Shown here in pieces: positions 9,272-18,290 of a stretch of 64,000 nucleotides of DNA. Source of the stretch: Croceivirga sp. (GTDB lineage Bacteria; Bacteroidota; Bacteroidia; Flavobacteriales; Flavobacteriaceae); NCBI GenBank assembly GCA_028284665.1, contig JANQRG010000006.1, positions 1 through 64,000 on the forward strand, in the 5' to 3' direction. How positions within the stretch are numbered: the stretch's first letter is position 1; each line of letters starts with the position of its first letter. The notes beneath the pieces were generated by a model that was given only the letters and a program-made list of their open reading frames with translations, made no database searches and had not been told where the DNA came from. The translations under genes were made by a program, and so were the position numbers.

Positions 9272-10402
9272 ATGGAATCATTTTTTTTGATCGGTTCGGT
9301 ACAGAGCATCTTTTTTACATTTCTTTTAGCAGCCAAAAGGAACAAGCGTCCGCATGATTGGATTTTAGGGGTGTGGCTAGCGGCAATTGCTTTTCACCTG
9401 TTTTCGATCTTTTGTGCAGCCAAAGCGTTATATGTGCTTTGGCCCTTGCTACTGTACTTTTCGCCCCTTGCGGAATCCATGATTTTTGTACATGGCCCGG
9501 CCTTGTTTCTCTATACACAATATCTCATTTCAAAAAAGCGGGGATTCAGCCTTTCTGATGCCTTACATTTTGGACTCTTCTTCCTTTCAGTACTTTCGTT
9601 GCTTATAATTTTTTTAGGAAAAGGGGCGCAGCTTGAGATATTTCTTCATTTGGATGAAGCAGCCCCCACGTATTATTTGGTTTCAAGACTCCTTTTCGCA
9701 TTCCACGGGCCATTGTATATTGTGTTGACGTTTTTGGTTTTGTCAAAACATAACGCTAAGGTCAGAGAAAAATATTCCTATACGGAAAGCATAGACCTTA
9801 AGTGGTTGCGAAACATAGCCTTTGGACTGTCCGCTATTTGGTTGTTGGTACTTTTACAGTGGTTTGTACAACTTCCATTTAGTGGTAATGTGCCCGTATA
9901 CATTGGGGTAACGGTATTTGTGTTCTTTCTCGGTTTTATGGGGCTCCGACATGGCGATATTTTTTCAGAGGTCAAAACCGGAGAAAAGGTTAAAAACAAA
10001 ACCGTCACTACAAGACCTGATACCTATAGAAAGTCAAGCATATCTTCGTTGGAAGCAAAAAGAATTGCTGACGAAATGGAGAGACTGTTGAACCGGGAGC
10101 AGGTTTTTTTGAAAAGCAGATTGGCACTTGATGAAATCGCCAAGGCACTTGATGTTTCCTCGCATACCTTGTCGCAAGTGCTGAATAAGCATTTGGGAAC
10201 GAACTTTTTTGATTACATCAATTCGTACCGGGTCGAAGAGGCCAAAAAATTACTGGTTGACCCTGAATACGATAGTTTTACCTTATTGGCCATTGCATTG
10301 GAATCAGGTTTCAATTCAAAATCTTCATTCAACAGGATTTTTAAAAAGCATGTCGGGATGACCCCTTCGGAGTATAAGAACGCTTATCGAACAGCTCGAT
10401 GA
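9272..10402 (+). CDS. AraC-family regulator with N-terminal membrane domain
   Basis: A 376-residue protein from the ATG at 9272 (MESFFLIGSVQSIFF). A longer frame starts at 9206, but its first 22 residues are charged and uncharacteristic, so the internal start is preferred. Residues ~3-225 contain about seven membrane segments. The C-terminal ~110 residues form an AraC double helix-turn-helix (IAKALDVSSHTLSQVLNK, ALESGFNSKSSFNRIFKKHVG). It is transcribed away from the ABC transporter-aminopeptidase operon with about 200 bases between them. A membrane sensor controlling that transporter is therefore a reasonable inference, but it is untested. Confidence 0.87.
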   Translation: MESFFLIGSVQSIFFTFLLAAKRNKRPHDWILGVWLAAIAFHLFSIFCAAKALYVLWPLLLYFSPLAESMIFVHGPALFLYTQYLISKKRGFSLSDALHFGLFFLSVLSLLIIFLGKGAQLEIFLHLDEAAPTYYLVSRLLFAFHGPLYIVLTFLVLSKHNAKVREKYSYTESIDLKWLRNIAFGLSAIWLLVLLQWFVQLPFSGNVPVYIGVTVFVFFLGFMGLRHGDIFSEVKTGEKVKNKTVTTRPDTYRKSSISSLEAKRIADEMERLLNREQVFLKSRLALDEIAKALDVSSHTLSQVLNKHLGTNFFDYINSYRVEEAKKLLVDPEYDSFTLLAIALESGFNSKSSFNRIFKKHVGMTPSEYKNAYRTAR

Positions 10403-10590
10403 GGTAATGAGATGATACAGCTCAGCTTTAACCTGATACTTTTCTTTTGGGGAGTGGATTCATTGCAAAATGTTTCATTTTGCAATGGGCCTTAAAGGGT
10501 GGCTTCACAAATAAAGCCACAACCTCGCTAAAGCAAGCTGCAGCCTTTTTTCCTGCTCAAAAGCTCAAGCAAACTTGCCTTTATCGCAAT

Positions 10591-10617
10591 AAAAAAACCA
10601 CCAACTTACGTTGATGG
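10591..10617 (-). terminator. Terminator after the tRNA remnant
   Basis: On the minus strand the stem CCATCAAC-gtaa-GTTGGTGG (one mismatch) is followed by seven T. It stands just 3' of the tRNA remnant in the same relation as the terminator at 10764 to the intact tRNA. That suggests a duplicated tRNA 3'-end-plus-terminator segment. Confidence 0.65.
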
Positions 10618-10625
10618 CTTTCCTT

Positions 10626-10640
10626 GTAGCGGGGACTGGA
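10626..10640 (-). repeat. 15-bp copy of the initiator tRNA 3' end
   Basis: On the minus strand TCCAGTCCCCGCTAC is identical to the 3' strand of the T-arm and acceptor stem of the intact tRNA (10798-10812). The rest of the tRNA is absent. Copies of tRNA 3' ends are typical of tRNA-targeted integration or of collapsed tRNA clusters. No integrase gene lies nearby. Confidence 0.6.
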
Positions 10641-10763
10641 TTGCTTTCTCGCTTAGCTCGAAAGCGGCCTTTAGGAGGACTCATTACAAAAACCAGCCAT
10701 GCGGTGCATGTCTTTTTCTTGTTTTACAAATTCGTAAAAGCACGCTTCCCGAATTTGCCCAAC

Positions 10764-10794
10764 AAAAAAACCAGCTGTTTAACAGCTGGTTTTT
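10764..10794 (-). terminator. Terminator of the initiator tRNA gene
   Basis: On the minus strand a stem AACCAGCTGTT / AACAGCTGGTT with a tiny loop is followed by seven T, a few bases 3' of the tRNA. Confidence 0.85.
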
Positions 10795-10798
10795 GTAG

Positions 10799-10871
<73 letters not shown>

Positions 10872-10882
10872 ATATAGGAGGG

Positions 10883-10890
10883 CAAATATA
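10883..10890 (-). promoter_or_regulatory. Promoter -7 box of the initiator tRNA
   Basis: On the minus strand TATATTTG matches TAnnTTTG exactly, 12 bases before the mature tRNA 5' end. A TTG at 10913-10911 lies 20 bases upstream of the box, the spacing expected for the Bacteroidota -33 element. Confidence 0.75.
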
Positions 10891-10956
10891 CAACGCTTTT
10901 TGGTTTTAATCAAAATCAGTTCCAAGGTTTACTTTAAAATCAATATTTTCGAAGGC

Positions 10957-12333
10957 ATGGAAATGATCAACGATTTTCTGGTTAAAGCCATTTCAGCAGC
11001 AGAATGGCCCATGTTTCTTTTATTGATAGGGGGAGGAGGCTTTCTGGTACTGTACTCCAGGGGTTTACCCTATCGGTTTTTTGGACATGCTATTGCCATT
11101 ACGCGAGGGAAATATGATGACAAAACAGCAAAAGGGGATGTGAGTTCTTTACAGGCACTTTCTGCTGCTGTTGCAGCTACGGTAGGTTTAGGCAATATTT
11201 CTGGGGTGGCCATCGCCATTCACAATGGTGGCCCGGGTGTGGTTTTTTGGATCTGGATGACCGCCTTGATAGGGATGTGTATCAAGTTCTATTCCTGTAG
11301 CCTCGCCATTATGTTCCGGGGAGTGGATTCTGACGGAAGATTACAAGGAGGTCCCATGTTCTACATCATCCAGGGATTAGGGAAAAAGGCAAAACCATTG
11401 GCTGTTTTCTTTAGTATTGCGGGCCTTTTTGGTTTTTTGGGGGTTTTTACGGCCAATCAGTTTACCGAAACCTTTATGGGGGTTGTGCAACCGGAAGAAA
11501 CTTTATTGGCTTTAGGGGGAAATGAAAATGACCCCTTATTCAACTGGAAATTGTTGATAGGTATTGTACTTGCAGTGGTCTCTTCCTTTGTGATCTTTGG
11601 GGGATTGAAGAACATCGCCAAAGTAGCTACGGCGATTGTTCCGTTTATGGTGATGGTGTATCTAATTACGGTGATTTTGGTTATGATCGCCAATGCTTCG
11701 CAGGTTTGGCCTTCCCTAAAATTAATTGTTTCCGAGGCGTGGAATTTTAATACGATCGTCACAGGTGGGTTTTGGGGTCTGGTGATCATTGGAGTCAGAA
11801 GGGCTATGTTTTCCAATGAAGCCGGATTAGGTTCGGCACCTATGTATCACGGGCAGTCTAAAAATGACGAACCCATTCGGGAAGGGCTGGTCGCTATGTT
11901 AGGGCCTTTTATAGACACCATATTGGTATGCACTTTTACCGCTGTGGTCTTGATCTTAAGTGGGGCCTATCTGGAAGAGGGTAGCGGAATTATGATGACC
12001 CTAAATGCCTTTAACACTTCGCTGGGCAGTTGGGGAGGGGTATTGCTGATGGTTATTGTTTCTGCCTTTGCGTTCTCTACCTTATTCACCTATTCGTATT
12101 ATGGGGTGAAGAGTCTTTCCTATTTGACCAATGCCAAAATTGGAAGATTGTATAATGTATACTTTGTGATCATGATCGTGTTCGCAGCGGTTGCCTCCCT
12201 GGAATTGGTGATAAATCTAATTGATCTCTCGTATGCGTTAATGGTCATTCCCAATATGATCGCCGTCCTGCTATTGGCCCCGAAAGTAAATAAAGCGGCC
12301 AAAGAATATTTCACCAAGCTTTCCAGGCATTAG
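10957..12333 (+). CDS. Sodium/amino-acid (alanine) symporter, AGCS family
   Basis: A 458-residue inner-membrane protein from the ATG at 10957 (MEMINDFLVK). The open frame extends upstream to 10900 through a Lys/Ile-rich stretch unlikely to be translated. About eleven membrane segments are visible. Family hallmarks include TVGLGNISGVAIAIHNGGPG near residue 75 and RRAMFSNEAGLGSAPMYHG near residue 285. AGCS proteins import alanine, glycine or related amino acids with Na+, in keeping with a marine lifestyle. It converges with the rhamnosidase gene, with only 8 bases between stop codons and no obvious terminator between them. Exact substrate is not predictable. Confidence 0.92.
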   Translation: MEMINDFLVKAISAAEWPMFLLLIGGGGFLVLYSRGLPYRFFGHAIAITRGKYDDKTAKGDVSSLQALSAAVAATVGLGNISGVAIAIHNGGPGVVFWIWMTALIGMCIKFYSCSLAIMFRGVDSDGRLQGGPMFYIIQGLGKKAKPLAVFFSIAGLFGFLGVFTANQFTETFMGVVQPEETLLALGGNENDPLFNWKLLIGIVLAVVSSFVIFGGLKNIAKVATAIVPFMVMVYLITVILVMIANASQVWPSLKLIVSEAWNFNTIVTGGFWGLVIIGVRRAMFSNEAGLGSAPMYHGQSKNDEPIREGLVAMLGPFIDTILVCTFTAVVLILSGAYLEEGSGIMMTLNAFNTSLGSWGGVLLMVIVSAFAFSTLFTYSYYGVKSLSYLTNAKIGRLYNVYFVIMIVFAAVASLELVINLIDLSYALMVIPNMIAVLLLAPKVNKAAKEYFTKLSRH

Positions 12334-12341
12334 GCGGATGA

Positions 12342-14900
12342 TCACTTCAATAAGATTTCCTTTTGGTACTCTGACTTATTTCCATGAGGATCCACATAAA
12401 TGGCTTTCATATTTTCTGGTAATTGAATACGGCCCCTAAGGCTTTCTCCTTTTTGTTTTAAATCAAAAAGTAGAGGTCCCATTGAAGTACACAATTCTCC
12501 TTTTATAAACTGTAGACTTCCCAACTGAGGTCGTATTTCAATTGTTTTTAACCCTGGTTCCAATGGTTGAATGCCCAGAATGTTTTTGTAAAAACAAATG
12601 AGTGGGGCAACGGAAGCGTGGCTCCATTGGGTTGTATCATCATATTGTAACTCAAAAAACTCCCCCATAGTGTTGTTTTCCAGAACTGATGGCATCTGAT
12701 ACCAATCATTGCCAAATTCATCTATAAGCGTATCTACTTCTTCGACTTTAGCCAAAGCCCAATACCTCCAAACAGCATTAGTTACAAATGAGCGACCCAT
12801 ACTTTGCGGTCTTTCTTTCAGTATTTTTATAATTTGATCCTGCTTGGCTTTTTCGATCAAATCATATAGCAAGGCAAGACTTAACGATCGTTCATCATAG
12901 CGTATTTCATTTTCTTCCAAGGACCAGGGGAGATTGCTTACAAAACTTTGTTTTTCAGTACTCCAATAGCTGTTTTTTACATTTCGTAATAATCTGTCAG
13001 AGAGCCCTTCCACTTCATTTACTAAGCTAAAATCTTCAAAAGCTTTTGCAAGTTGGGTCAAAGGATACTTTAACATGCAAATCAGATATAGATTAAAAGC
13101 GCAATGCTTATGTCTTTGTTTTTTGTAACCCAAGTGGTCGACCCAAACGACAGGGATGCCCAAGTCCTCAACTGCGGCTAGACCATCCTCTGCAATTAAA
13201 TCCTTTAAAAAACGATAAAACCGTTTTACTCTGGGGTAAACAAATTTCAACTGGGTGAGATCTCCAGAATACAAATAATAATACGAGCAATCGAATACAA
13301 AACCAATACCATGATCAACCAATGGTCCCCATTTTGTAATGCCAATTTCGCGCTGATAGATTCGTGTTAGTCGGTCAAAAGCCGGCCAACAATCCAGAAA
13401 ATATCCGGCTTCGGTAATACCTTGACTGAAGGTGTTGCAGAAACGGGCAACGAGCTGTCCTGCGTCGAATCCAAAGAACAGGGCATGAATAACATGCCCA
13501 ACATCGTTGCTGTATTGTTGACGCTCCCGACCCATACCATCCACAATCAAATCCTGTGATTGATTTAAAATGGTATTGGTACATGCTGCAAGTACCTTGT
13601 TGTAGTTTTCACTGCTGGTGGTAATAGTTGGCATAGCTTCAAAAGGGTAGGTTCGTCTTCGTACGCCAATATCCTTTAAAACAATGGTTCCTTGGCAATT
13701 CCTTATGTGCAGTTGCAACCATTTTACACTTTCAAAGTCAAAAGTCTGGAATTGGTTCCAGCCTTCTTTGCAGATGAAACGTGACCATGAGTTAAAGTGC
13801 GTGTTAAGTAATCTATGGGTACCATTGACCAAATGTGCTTCATGTACCAATAACTCTACAATTGTTCCTTCTTTGGCATGTATCGAAAAAAAAGGAAAGC
13901 CTACAAGCTGTTCAGAAAACTCAAAGGTTAGTGCCATAGTAGCATTGGGTTCAGCATTGAACCGCCACCTCGTATCGTTTGCTTGCACCATTTCAGGGCA
14001 GGGTTTCCAGTTGAACGATTCTTCCTCAGATACAGCAAAATCAAAAAAATGCTCAGGCGCTATTTTCCAATCCAGTTGAAAAACTTCTCGAAGTGCATTA
14101 ACAGATACATTACTGTTTTTTAACAAAGGAATTTGTCGTTCAATTAACCGAAGATCACCTTTGGCCCCTCCGGAATTGGTAAGATAGTCCTTACTATCTG
14201 ATTTTATTAAAGGCTCTTTTGGACAGGAATTTGAAATTACCGAGGGTTTGTTCCAATTCTCATCACGGAAGGTTGTCAAACTCCAACCATAGGGATACTT
14301 TCTAGCGTCGAACTCTTCTTGAAAAGCTCGTAGGAACCATCTTTTGTATTTTCCCGCGGGCCAGGCATTTGCTATGGTACAGTGCCAATCGGCATTGGTG
14401 CCAATAATTTGGTTTTCTAAGGAAAGCCTCATTATAAAACCAGGCACACCGGTTGGCCAAGTACCATCACCATGCCCGTAATATAGCACCTCTACTCCAA
14501 TACAGTTTTTACCATGTTTTAGGTAATCGCTTACTTCAATTTTATCTATTTCAGGATATCGAGGGTCCTGTGGAGCAGGGCCAAAACAAACATATTCGCC
14601 ATTGATCCATAATCGGTAACGACTATCGGCATGAATGTGGACAATGCAATTCATGGGTTCTCCGGGAATGGAGAATGTTTTGCGAAACATTACCACTGAA
14701 TTGGGTAGCGTGCGCCCCACTTTTGGCCATATCCATTGGGCCGGACTTAAATCCAAGGATTCAAAGGGGTCCTCAATGTTTTTATTGACCTCTTCATTGA
14801 CTTCTCCCTGATGGTTGGATAGGAGGTCTAGCGAACTCAGCCCCATTGCTGCACTTGCTCTAATGTTTGTTTTTAAAAATAAACGCCTTGAAAATCCCAT
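12342..14900 (-). CDS. GH78-like alpha-L-rhamnosidase, Tat-exported
   Basis: An 852-residue protein. The N-terminus carries a textbook twin-arginine motif (SRRLFLK, residues 4-10) before a weakly hydrophobic stretch. Residues ~50-240 resemble the N-terminal beta-sandwich carbohydrate domains of GH78 (WIWPK, YRLWINGEYVCFGPAPQDPRYP). Residues ~430-780 form the (alpha/alpha)6 barrel with the acidic motif DGMGRERQQYSND, where GH78 enzymes have their general acid. The end (WSHASVAPLICFYKNILGI) is typical of the family. The enzyme would remove terminal rhamnose from plant or algal polysaccharides outside the cytoplasm. No transporter or regulator partner lies beside it. Confidence 0.78.
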   Translation of the reverse strand: MGFSRRLFLKTNIRASAAMGLSSLDLLSNHQGEVNEEVNKNIEDPFESLDLSPAQWIWPKVGRTLPNSVVMFRKTFSIPGEPMNCIVHIHADSRYRLWINGEYVCFGPAPQDPRYPEIDKIEVSDYLKHGKNCIGVEVLYYGHGDGTWPTGVPGFIMRLSLENQIIGTNADWHCTIANAWPAGKYKRWFLRAFQEEFDARKYPYGWSLTTFRDENWNKPSVISNSCPKEPLIKSDSKDYLTNSGGAKGDLRLIERQIPLLKNSNVSVNALREVFQLDWKIAPEHFFDFAVSEEESFNWKPCPEMVQANDTRWRFNAEPNATMALTFEFSEQLVGFPFFSIHAKEGTIVELLVHEAHLVNGTHRLLNTHFNSWSRFICKEGWNQFQTFDFESVKWLQLHIRNCQGTIVLKDIGVRRRTYPFEAMPTITTSSENYNKVLAACTNTILNQSQDLIVDGMGRERQQYSNDVGHVIHALFFGFDAGQLVARFCNTFSQGITEAGYFLDCWPAFDRLTRIYQREIGITKWGPLVDHGIGFVFDCSYYYLYSGDLTQLKFVYPRVKRFYRFLKDLIAEDGLAAVEDLGIPVVWVDHLGYKKQRHKHCAFNLYLICMLKYPLTQLAKAFEDFSLVNEVEGLSDRLLRNVKNSYWSTEKQSFVSNLPWSLEENEIRYDERSLSLALLYDLIEKAKQDQIIKILKERPQSMGRSFVTNAVWRYWALAKVEEVDTLIDEFGNDWYQMPSVLENNTMGEFFELQYDDTTQWSHASVAPLICFYKNILGIQPLEPGLKTIEIRPQLGSLQFIKGELCTSMGPLLFDLKQKGESLRGRIQLPENMKAIYVDPHGNKSEYQKEILLK

Positions 14901-14970
14901 TTACTTAACTTACATCTTTTGAAGGTATTTGAAACGGCTGAGAATTACAATAACGCAAGTTGATTAATCG

Positions 14971-14978
14971 TAAATTTG
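14971..14978 (+). promoter_or_regulatory. -7 promoter box immediately before era
   Basis: TAAATTTG matches TAnnTTTG exactly and ends only 4 bases before the first era ATG (14983). Transcription should therefore begin at or next to the start codon, giving a leaderless or nearly leaderless message. Confidence 0.65.
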
Positions 14979-14982
14979 TTTT

Positions 14983-15861
14983 ATGATGCATAGATCAGGC
15001 TTTGTAAATATCATTGGCAATCCCAATGTGGGGAAATCTACTTTAATGAATGCTTTCGTAGGGGAAAAGCTCTCTATCATCACCTCAAAAGCCCAGACTA
15101 CCCGCCATCGTATTTTGGGTATTGTAAACGGGGATAATTTCCAGGTGGTTTTTTCGGACACCCCGGGAATCATTAAACCGGCCTATCAATTACAGCAATC
15201 CATGATGGATTTTGTAAAAACAGCTTTTGAAGATGCCGATGTGTTGTTGTATTTGGTAGAGATTGGGGAAAAGGGATTAAAGGATGAAGTACTTTTCAGA
15301 AAGATTGAAAACAGTACGGTTCCTGTCCTGGTGCTATTGAACAAGATAGATACGGCCACACAGGAAACGCTGGAGGAACAAATGGCACATTGGCAACAGC
15401 TATTGCCCAGGGCCGAAATCCATCCTCTCTCTGCTCTTGAAAACTTTAATGTAAAAGAAGTGTTTCACCGTATAGTGGAATTGCTGCCAGAGAGTCCACC
15501 GTATTATCCGAAAGACCAGTTAACCGATCGGCCTGAACGCTTCTTTGTCAACGAAACCATTCGGGAAAAGATACTGCAGCACTACCAAAAGGAGATCCCC
15601 TATGCTGTTGAGGTGGAAACAGAGGAATTCATTGAAGATGAGAAGATCATTAGGATACGGGCCATTATTATGGTGGAGCGGGATTCTCAAAAAGGGATCA
15701 TTATCGGGCATCGTGGGAGCGCACTAAAAAAAGTAGGGGTAGCCGCCAGGGTGGACCTGGAAAAGTTTTTTGAAAAGCAAGTCCATATTGAATTGTATGT
15801 AAAGGTCAATAAAGACTGGCGTTCTAAGACCAATCAATTAAAACGGTTTGGCTATCAATAA
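14983..15861 (+). CDS. era: GTPase Era, ribosome assembly factor
   Basis: A 292-residue GTPase needed for 16S rRNA maturation and small-subunit assembly. G1 GNPNVGKS lies at residues 11-18, G3 DTPG near 60, and G4 NKID near 122. The C-terminal KH RNA-binding domain (from ~200) has the loop GIIIGHRGSALKKVG. Length matches the family. Two adjacent ATG codons (14983 and 14986) are the only possible starts, because the G domain begins at once. The -7 box ends 4 bases upstream, so the message is probably leaderless. It converges with the SYLF gene, with a 12-bp palindrome GAAGTCGACTTC (15891-15902) between them. Confidence 0.97.
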   Translation: MMHRSGFVNIIGNPNVGKSTLMNAFVGEKLSIITSKAQTTRHRILGIVNGDNFQVVFSDTPGIIKPAYQLQQSMMDFVKTAFEDADVLLYLVEIGEKGLKDEVLFRKIENSTVPVLVLLNKIDTATQETLEEQMAHWQQLLPRAEIHPLSALENFNVKEVFHRIVELLPESPPYYPKDQLTDRPERFFVNETIREKILQHYQKEIPYAVEVETEEFIEDEKIIRIRAIIMVERDSQKGIIIGHRGSALKKVGVAARVDLEKFFEKQVHIELYVKVNKDWRSKTNQLKRFGYQ

Positions 15862-15904
15862 AAGAAGTTGATACCTGGCTTGATGGCTGGGAAGTCGACT
15901 TCCA

Positions 15905-16435
15905 TCAAAACGGAGTATACCCGAATTTTTGTCCTCCAACAGAAGCATCTGCCATCAATCCCGCCTTGGGTAATGCAAACACTGCTACGCCATCTTTGTA
16001 TTTGGCATTAACGGCAATTCCGGATTTAACAGCAACCGCAGAAGCCTCAGCGGCAAACTGAAATTTACCCTCTTTAAAACGATTCAGATCTATAGCCGTT
16101 TCAAAAAAGATGATCTCAATAATGGACTGTCCTCCTGCCTGTAAGCCGATGTTTAGTTTTTTCAGATCAGCCATGCCAACGGGTGTGCCACCGTCGTATA
16201 CCACTCCATTCCCTGAGGCGCCACCAATAATGAATCCCCCTTTACCTACGTTTGGAAAAATGACATATCCAGCAGAGGTATCAAAAAAGTGTTGTAAGCC
16301 CGGGCCATTCTTCAGTAAGGTCTGTTTTGCGCTTTTGGCATCCCGCATGATTTTACGGTCTTTTTTATTTTGTGCGGTAGATGTGATGACGGTAAATAAA
16401 AGGACTGTTAATCCAAGATATCGTATAGCTTTCAT
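15905..16435 (-). CDS. SYLF/Ysc84-type lipid-binding domain protein, secreted
   Basis: A 176-residue protein with a signal peptide (residues 1-21, ending STAQ). The mature part is one SYLF domain: FDTSAGYVIFPNVGKGGFIIGGASGNGVVYDGG is diagnostic in spirit, here noted only by its parts YVIFPNVGKGGF and IGGASGNGVV. The C-terminal half carries AVFALPKAGLMADASVGGQKF. SYLF domains bind phosphoinositides in eukaryotes. Bacterial members are secreted and of unclear role. It stands alone between era and a divergent lipoprotein gene, with 238 bases upstream that must hold both promoters. Confidence 0.85.
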   Translation of the reverse strand: MKAIRYLGLTVLLFTVITSTAQNKKDRKIMRDAKSAKQTLLKNGPGLQHFFDTSAGYVIFPNVGKGGFIIGGASGNGVVYDGGTPVGMADLKKLNIGLQAGGQSIIEIIFFETAIDLNRFKEGKFQFAAEASAVAVKSGIAVNAKYKDGVAVFALPKAGLMADASVGGQKFGYTPF

Positions 16436-16673
16436 GTCCAGAATTTTTTAAAAGTAAACATTTAATCCTGCCAGAACTCGTAGAGAATTGTTAAAGATTT
16501 TTTGAGGTTTTTGAAGGCAATACTACGCAGTCAACGAAAAGAGTACTTTTAATTAACATTAAGGCCATAAAAGGGAAGTTTAGGTTACGATAACTAAAGG
16601 TTTATTTGCTGTTTCGTTAACATTTGTCTCGTTTTGATTTGGGAACTTCAGGGGCAAAATAAACCAATCAACA

Positions 16674-18224
16674 ATGAAAAAATTTCTTACATCCCTTTTA
16701 TCTCTTTTTCTTTTATTTTCCTTTTTTTCTTGTGAGCACATCGATGATTTTCTTGGTGACGGCAATGGCGATGACCCGAATGATGATACTCCAATGGATG
16801 TCACAGTAAATTTTAAATCGTTGAATTCCTTTGATGTAGACGGAGAAGACTCCGCTGAGATCACAGCGTTCGACCCCCCCACAAATAAACTTTTTGTAAC
16901 CAATGGCGCTATTCCTGAAATTTCAGTTTTCGATCTTTCTGATATTCATAACCCTGTTCGTTTAGACCCCATCGTTTGTACTACAGTGGGCAATCCAAAC
17001 AGCGTAGCGGTTAGCAACGGAATTTTGGCGGTGGCCCTTGCCAGGGAGTCTGTGGACGCACCTGGAGTTGTTGAGTTGTTTCGCACAGAAGATCAAGTAG
17101 GTATTGGCGTACACGATGTTGGTGTCCTTCCGGATATGGTTACGTTTACGCCCAATGGAGAGTACATTCTTACGGCCAACGAAGGGGAGCCCAATGACGA
17201 TTACACCATAGACCCTCATGGATCAGTAAGTATAGTAAACGTATCCTCCCGGGAAGTAACTACTATGAATTTTGAAGGCTTCAACGGGATGGAGGCAGCC
17301 CTGGAAGAAGACGGTTTCCGGGTGTTTGGCCCTCACGCCTCTTTAGCTGCTGATGTAGAGCCGGAATACGTAACCATTTCAGATGACGGAACTACCGCTT
17401 GGGTAGCATTACAGGAAAATAACGGTGTAGCTGTTGTGGACATAATGAACAAGCAGATCACAGACATTCTGCCATTAGGATTTAAGAATTATGCCAATCC
17501 CGGAAATGAAATAGATCCCAGTGATGAAGATGGAAAAAGAGAGTTGAGAAGCGTACCGGTATTTGGCATATATCAGCCGGACGCTTTGGCCTACTACAGC
17601 GTAAACGGGATGGACTATTTTGTGTCTGCAAACGAAGGAGATGCCAGGGAATATGAAGGCACTCCCGGATTTGTAGAAGAAGATCGTGTCAAAGATGTTA
17701 CGCTGGACCCGGACGCTTTTCCGGATTTTGAAACATTACAGTTGGAAGAGAACCTGGGAAGATTGAAATTGACACTGGTCAATGGAGATACCGATGGGGA
17801 TGGTGATTTCGACGAGATCTATAGCTTTGGCGCGCGTTCCTTTTCCATTTGGTCGGGGATGGGACAACTGGTATACGATAGCGGTAACGAAATTGCCCAA
17901 CGAACGCTTGAGCTAACTCCTGATGCGTTTAACGGTGGAGATGGAAGAAGCGATGACAAGGGTGCTGAGCCCGAAGCGGTAAGCATTCTAAAAATTGGAG
18001 AACGTCAAATTTTGTTTGTTGGTTTAGAACGTAACAACCAGGTTTTGGTCTACGATATCAGCAACCCAAGTTTTCCCGAATTTATTCAAATTCTTTCAAC
18101 GGAAGGGGACGTAGGTCCTGAGGGGGTTTTGCCTGTAGCAGCGGAGGATAGCCCTACCGGAAAGGAGTTAGTAATAGTAAGTAATGAAGTAAGTGGTACC
18201 GTAACCGTTTACGAAAATCAATAA
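16674..18224 (+). CDS. Choice-of-anchor I lipoprotein, beta-propeller
   Basis: A 516-residue lipoprotein. The lipobox ends at Cys20 (FFSC), followed by a low-complexity acidic linker rich in Asp/Gly/Asn (residues ~24-45). The rest is a YVTN-like beta-propeller with the choice-of-anchor I signature parts MVTFTPNGEYILTANEGEPN, YFVSANEGDAREY and YSFGARSFSIW. Related proteins are extracellular alkaline-phosphatase-like or adhesion proteins. The acidic Asp-rich loops (DTDGDGDFDE) suggest calcium binding. It is monocistronic: a strong terminator at 18262 follows the stop by 37 bases. Confidence 0.85.
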   Translation: MKKFLTSLLSLFLLFSFFSCEHIDDFLGDGNGDDPNDDTPMDVTVNFKSLNSFDVDGEDSAEITAFDPPTNKLFVTNGAIPEISVFDLSDIHNPVRLDPIVCTTVGNPNSVAVSNGILAVALARESVDAPGVVELFRTEDQVGIGVHDVGVLPDMVTFTPNGEYILTANEGEPNDDYTIDPHGSVSIVNVSSREVTTMNFEGFNGMEAALEEDGFRVFGPHASLAADVEPEYVTISDDGTTAWVALQENNGVAVVDIMNKQITDILPLGFKNYANPGNEIDPSDEDGKRELRSVPVFGIYQPDALAYYSVNGMDYFVSANEGDAREYEGTPGFVEEDRVKDVTLDPDAFPDFETLQLEENLGRLKLTLVNGDTDGDGDFDEIYSFGARSFSIWSGMGQLVYDSGNEIAQRTLELTPDAFNGGDGRSDDKGAEPEAVSILKIGERQILFVGLERNNQVLVYDISNPSFPEFIQILSTEGDVGPEGVLPVAAEDSPTGKELVIVSNEVSGTVTVYENQ

Positions 18225-18261
18225 GATAGTTTTACTTCATAATTCAATTAAGTTAGATTTG

Positions 18262-18290
18262 GGAGCACGGTCATTGGCCGTGCTCTTTTT
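18262..18290 (+). terminator. Terminator of the choice-of-anchor gene
   Basis: Stem GAGCACGG / CCGTGCTC with a 5-6 base loop and a T5 tail. The stop codon of the convergent gene at 18271 lies inside the loop, so the hairpin overlaps the end of that coding region. Confidence 0.85.

Larger units (their letters stand above)
10403..10798. other. Gap with inverted repeats and tRNA 3'-end remnant
   Basis: No protein gene is supported in these 396 bases. Visible structures are a perfect 12-bp inverted repeat CATTGCAAAATG-ttt-CATTTTGCAATG (10461-10487), a 7-bp inverted repeat GTGGCTT/AAGCCAC (about 10499-10521), two minus-strand terminators (10591-10617, 10764-10794), and a 15-bp copy of the tRNA 3' end (10626-10640). 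An 88-codon plus-strand frame across the region and into the tRNA is not a gene. Confidence 0.6.

Noticed and set aside
15891-15902. Palindrome GAAGTCGACTTC between era and the SYLF gene
   Set aside because: It is a single short symmetric site between two gene ends, without T-tail or second copy, so no function can be supported.
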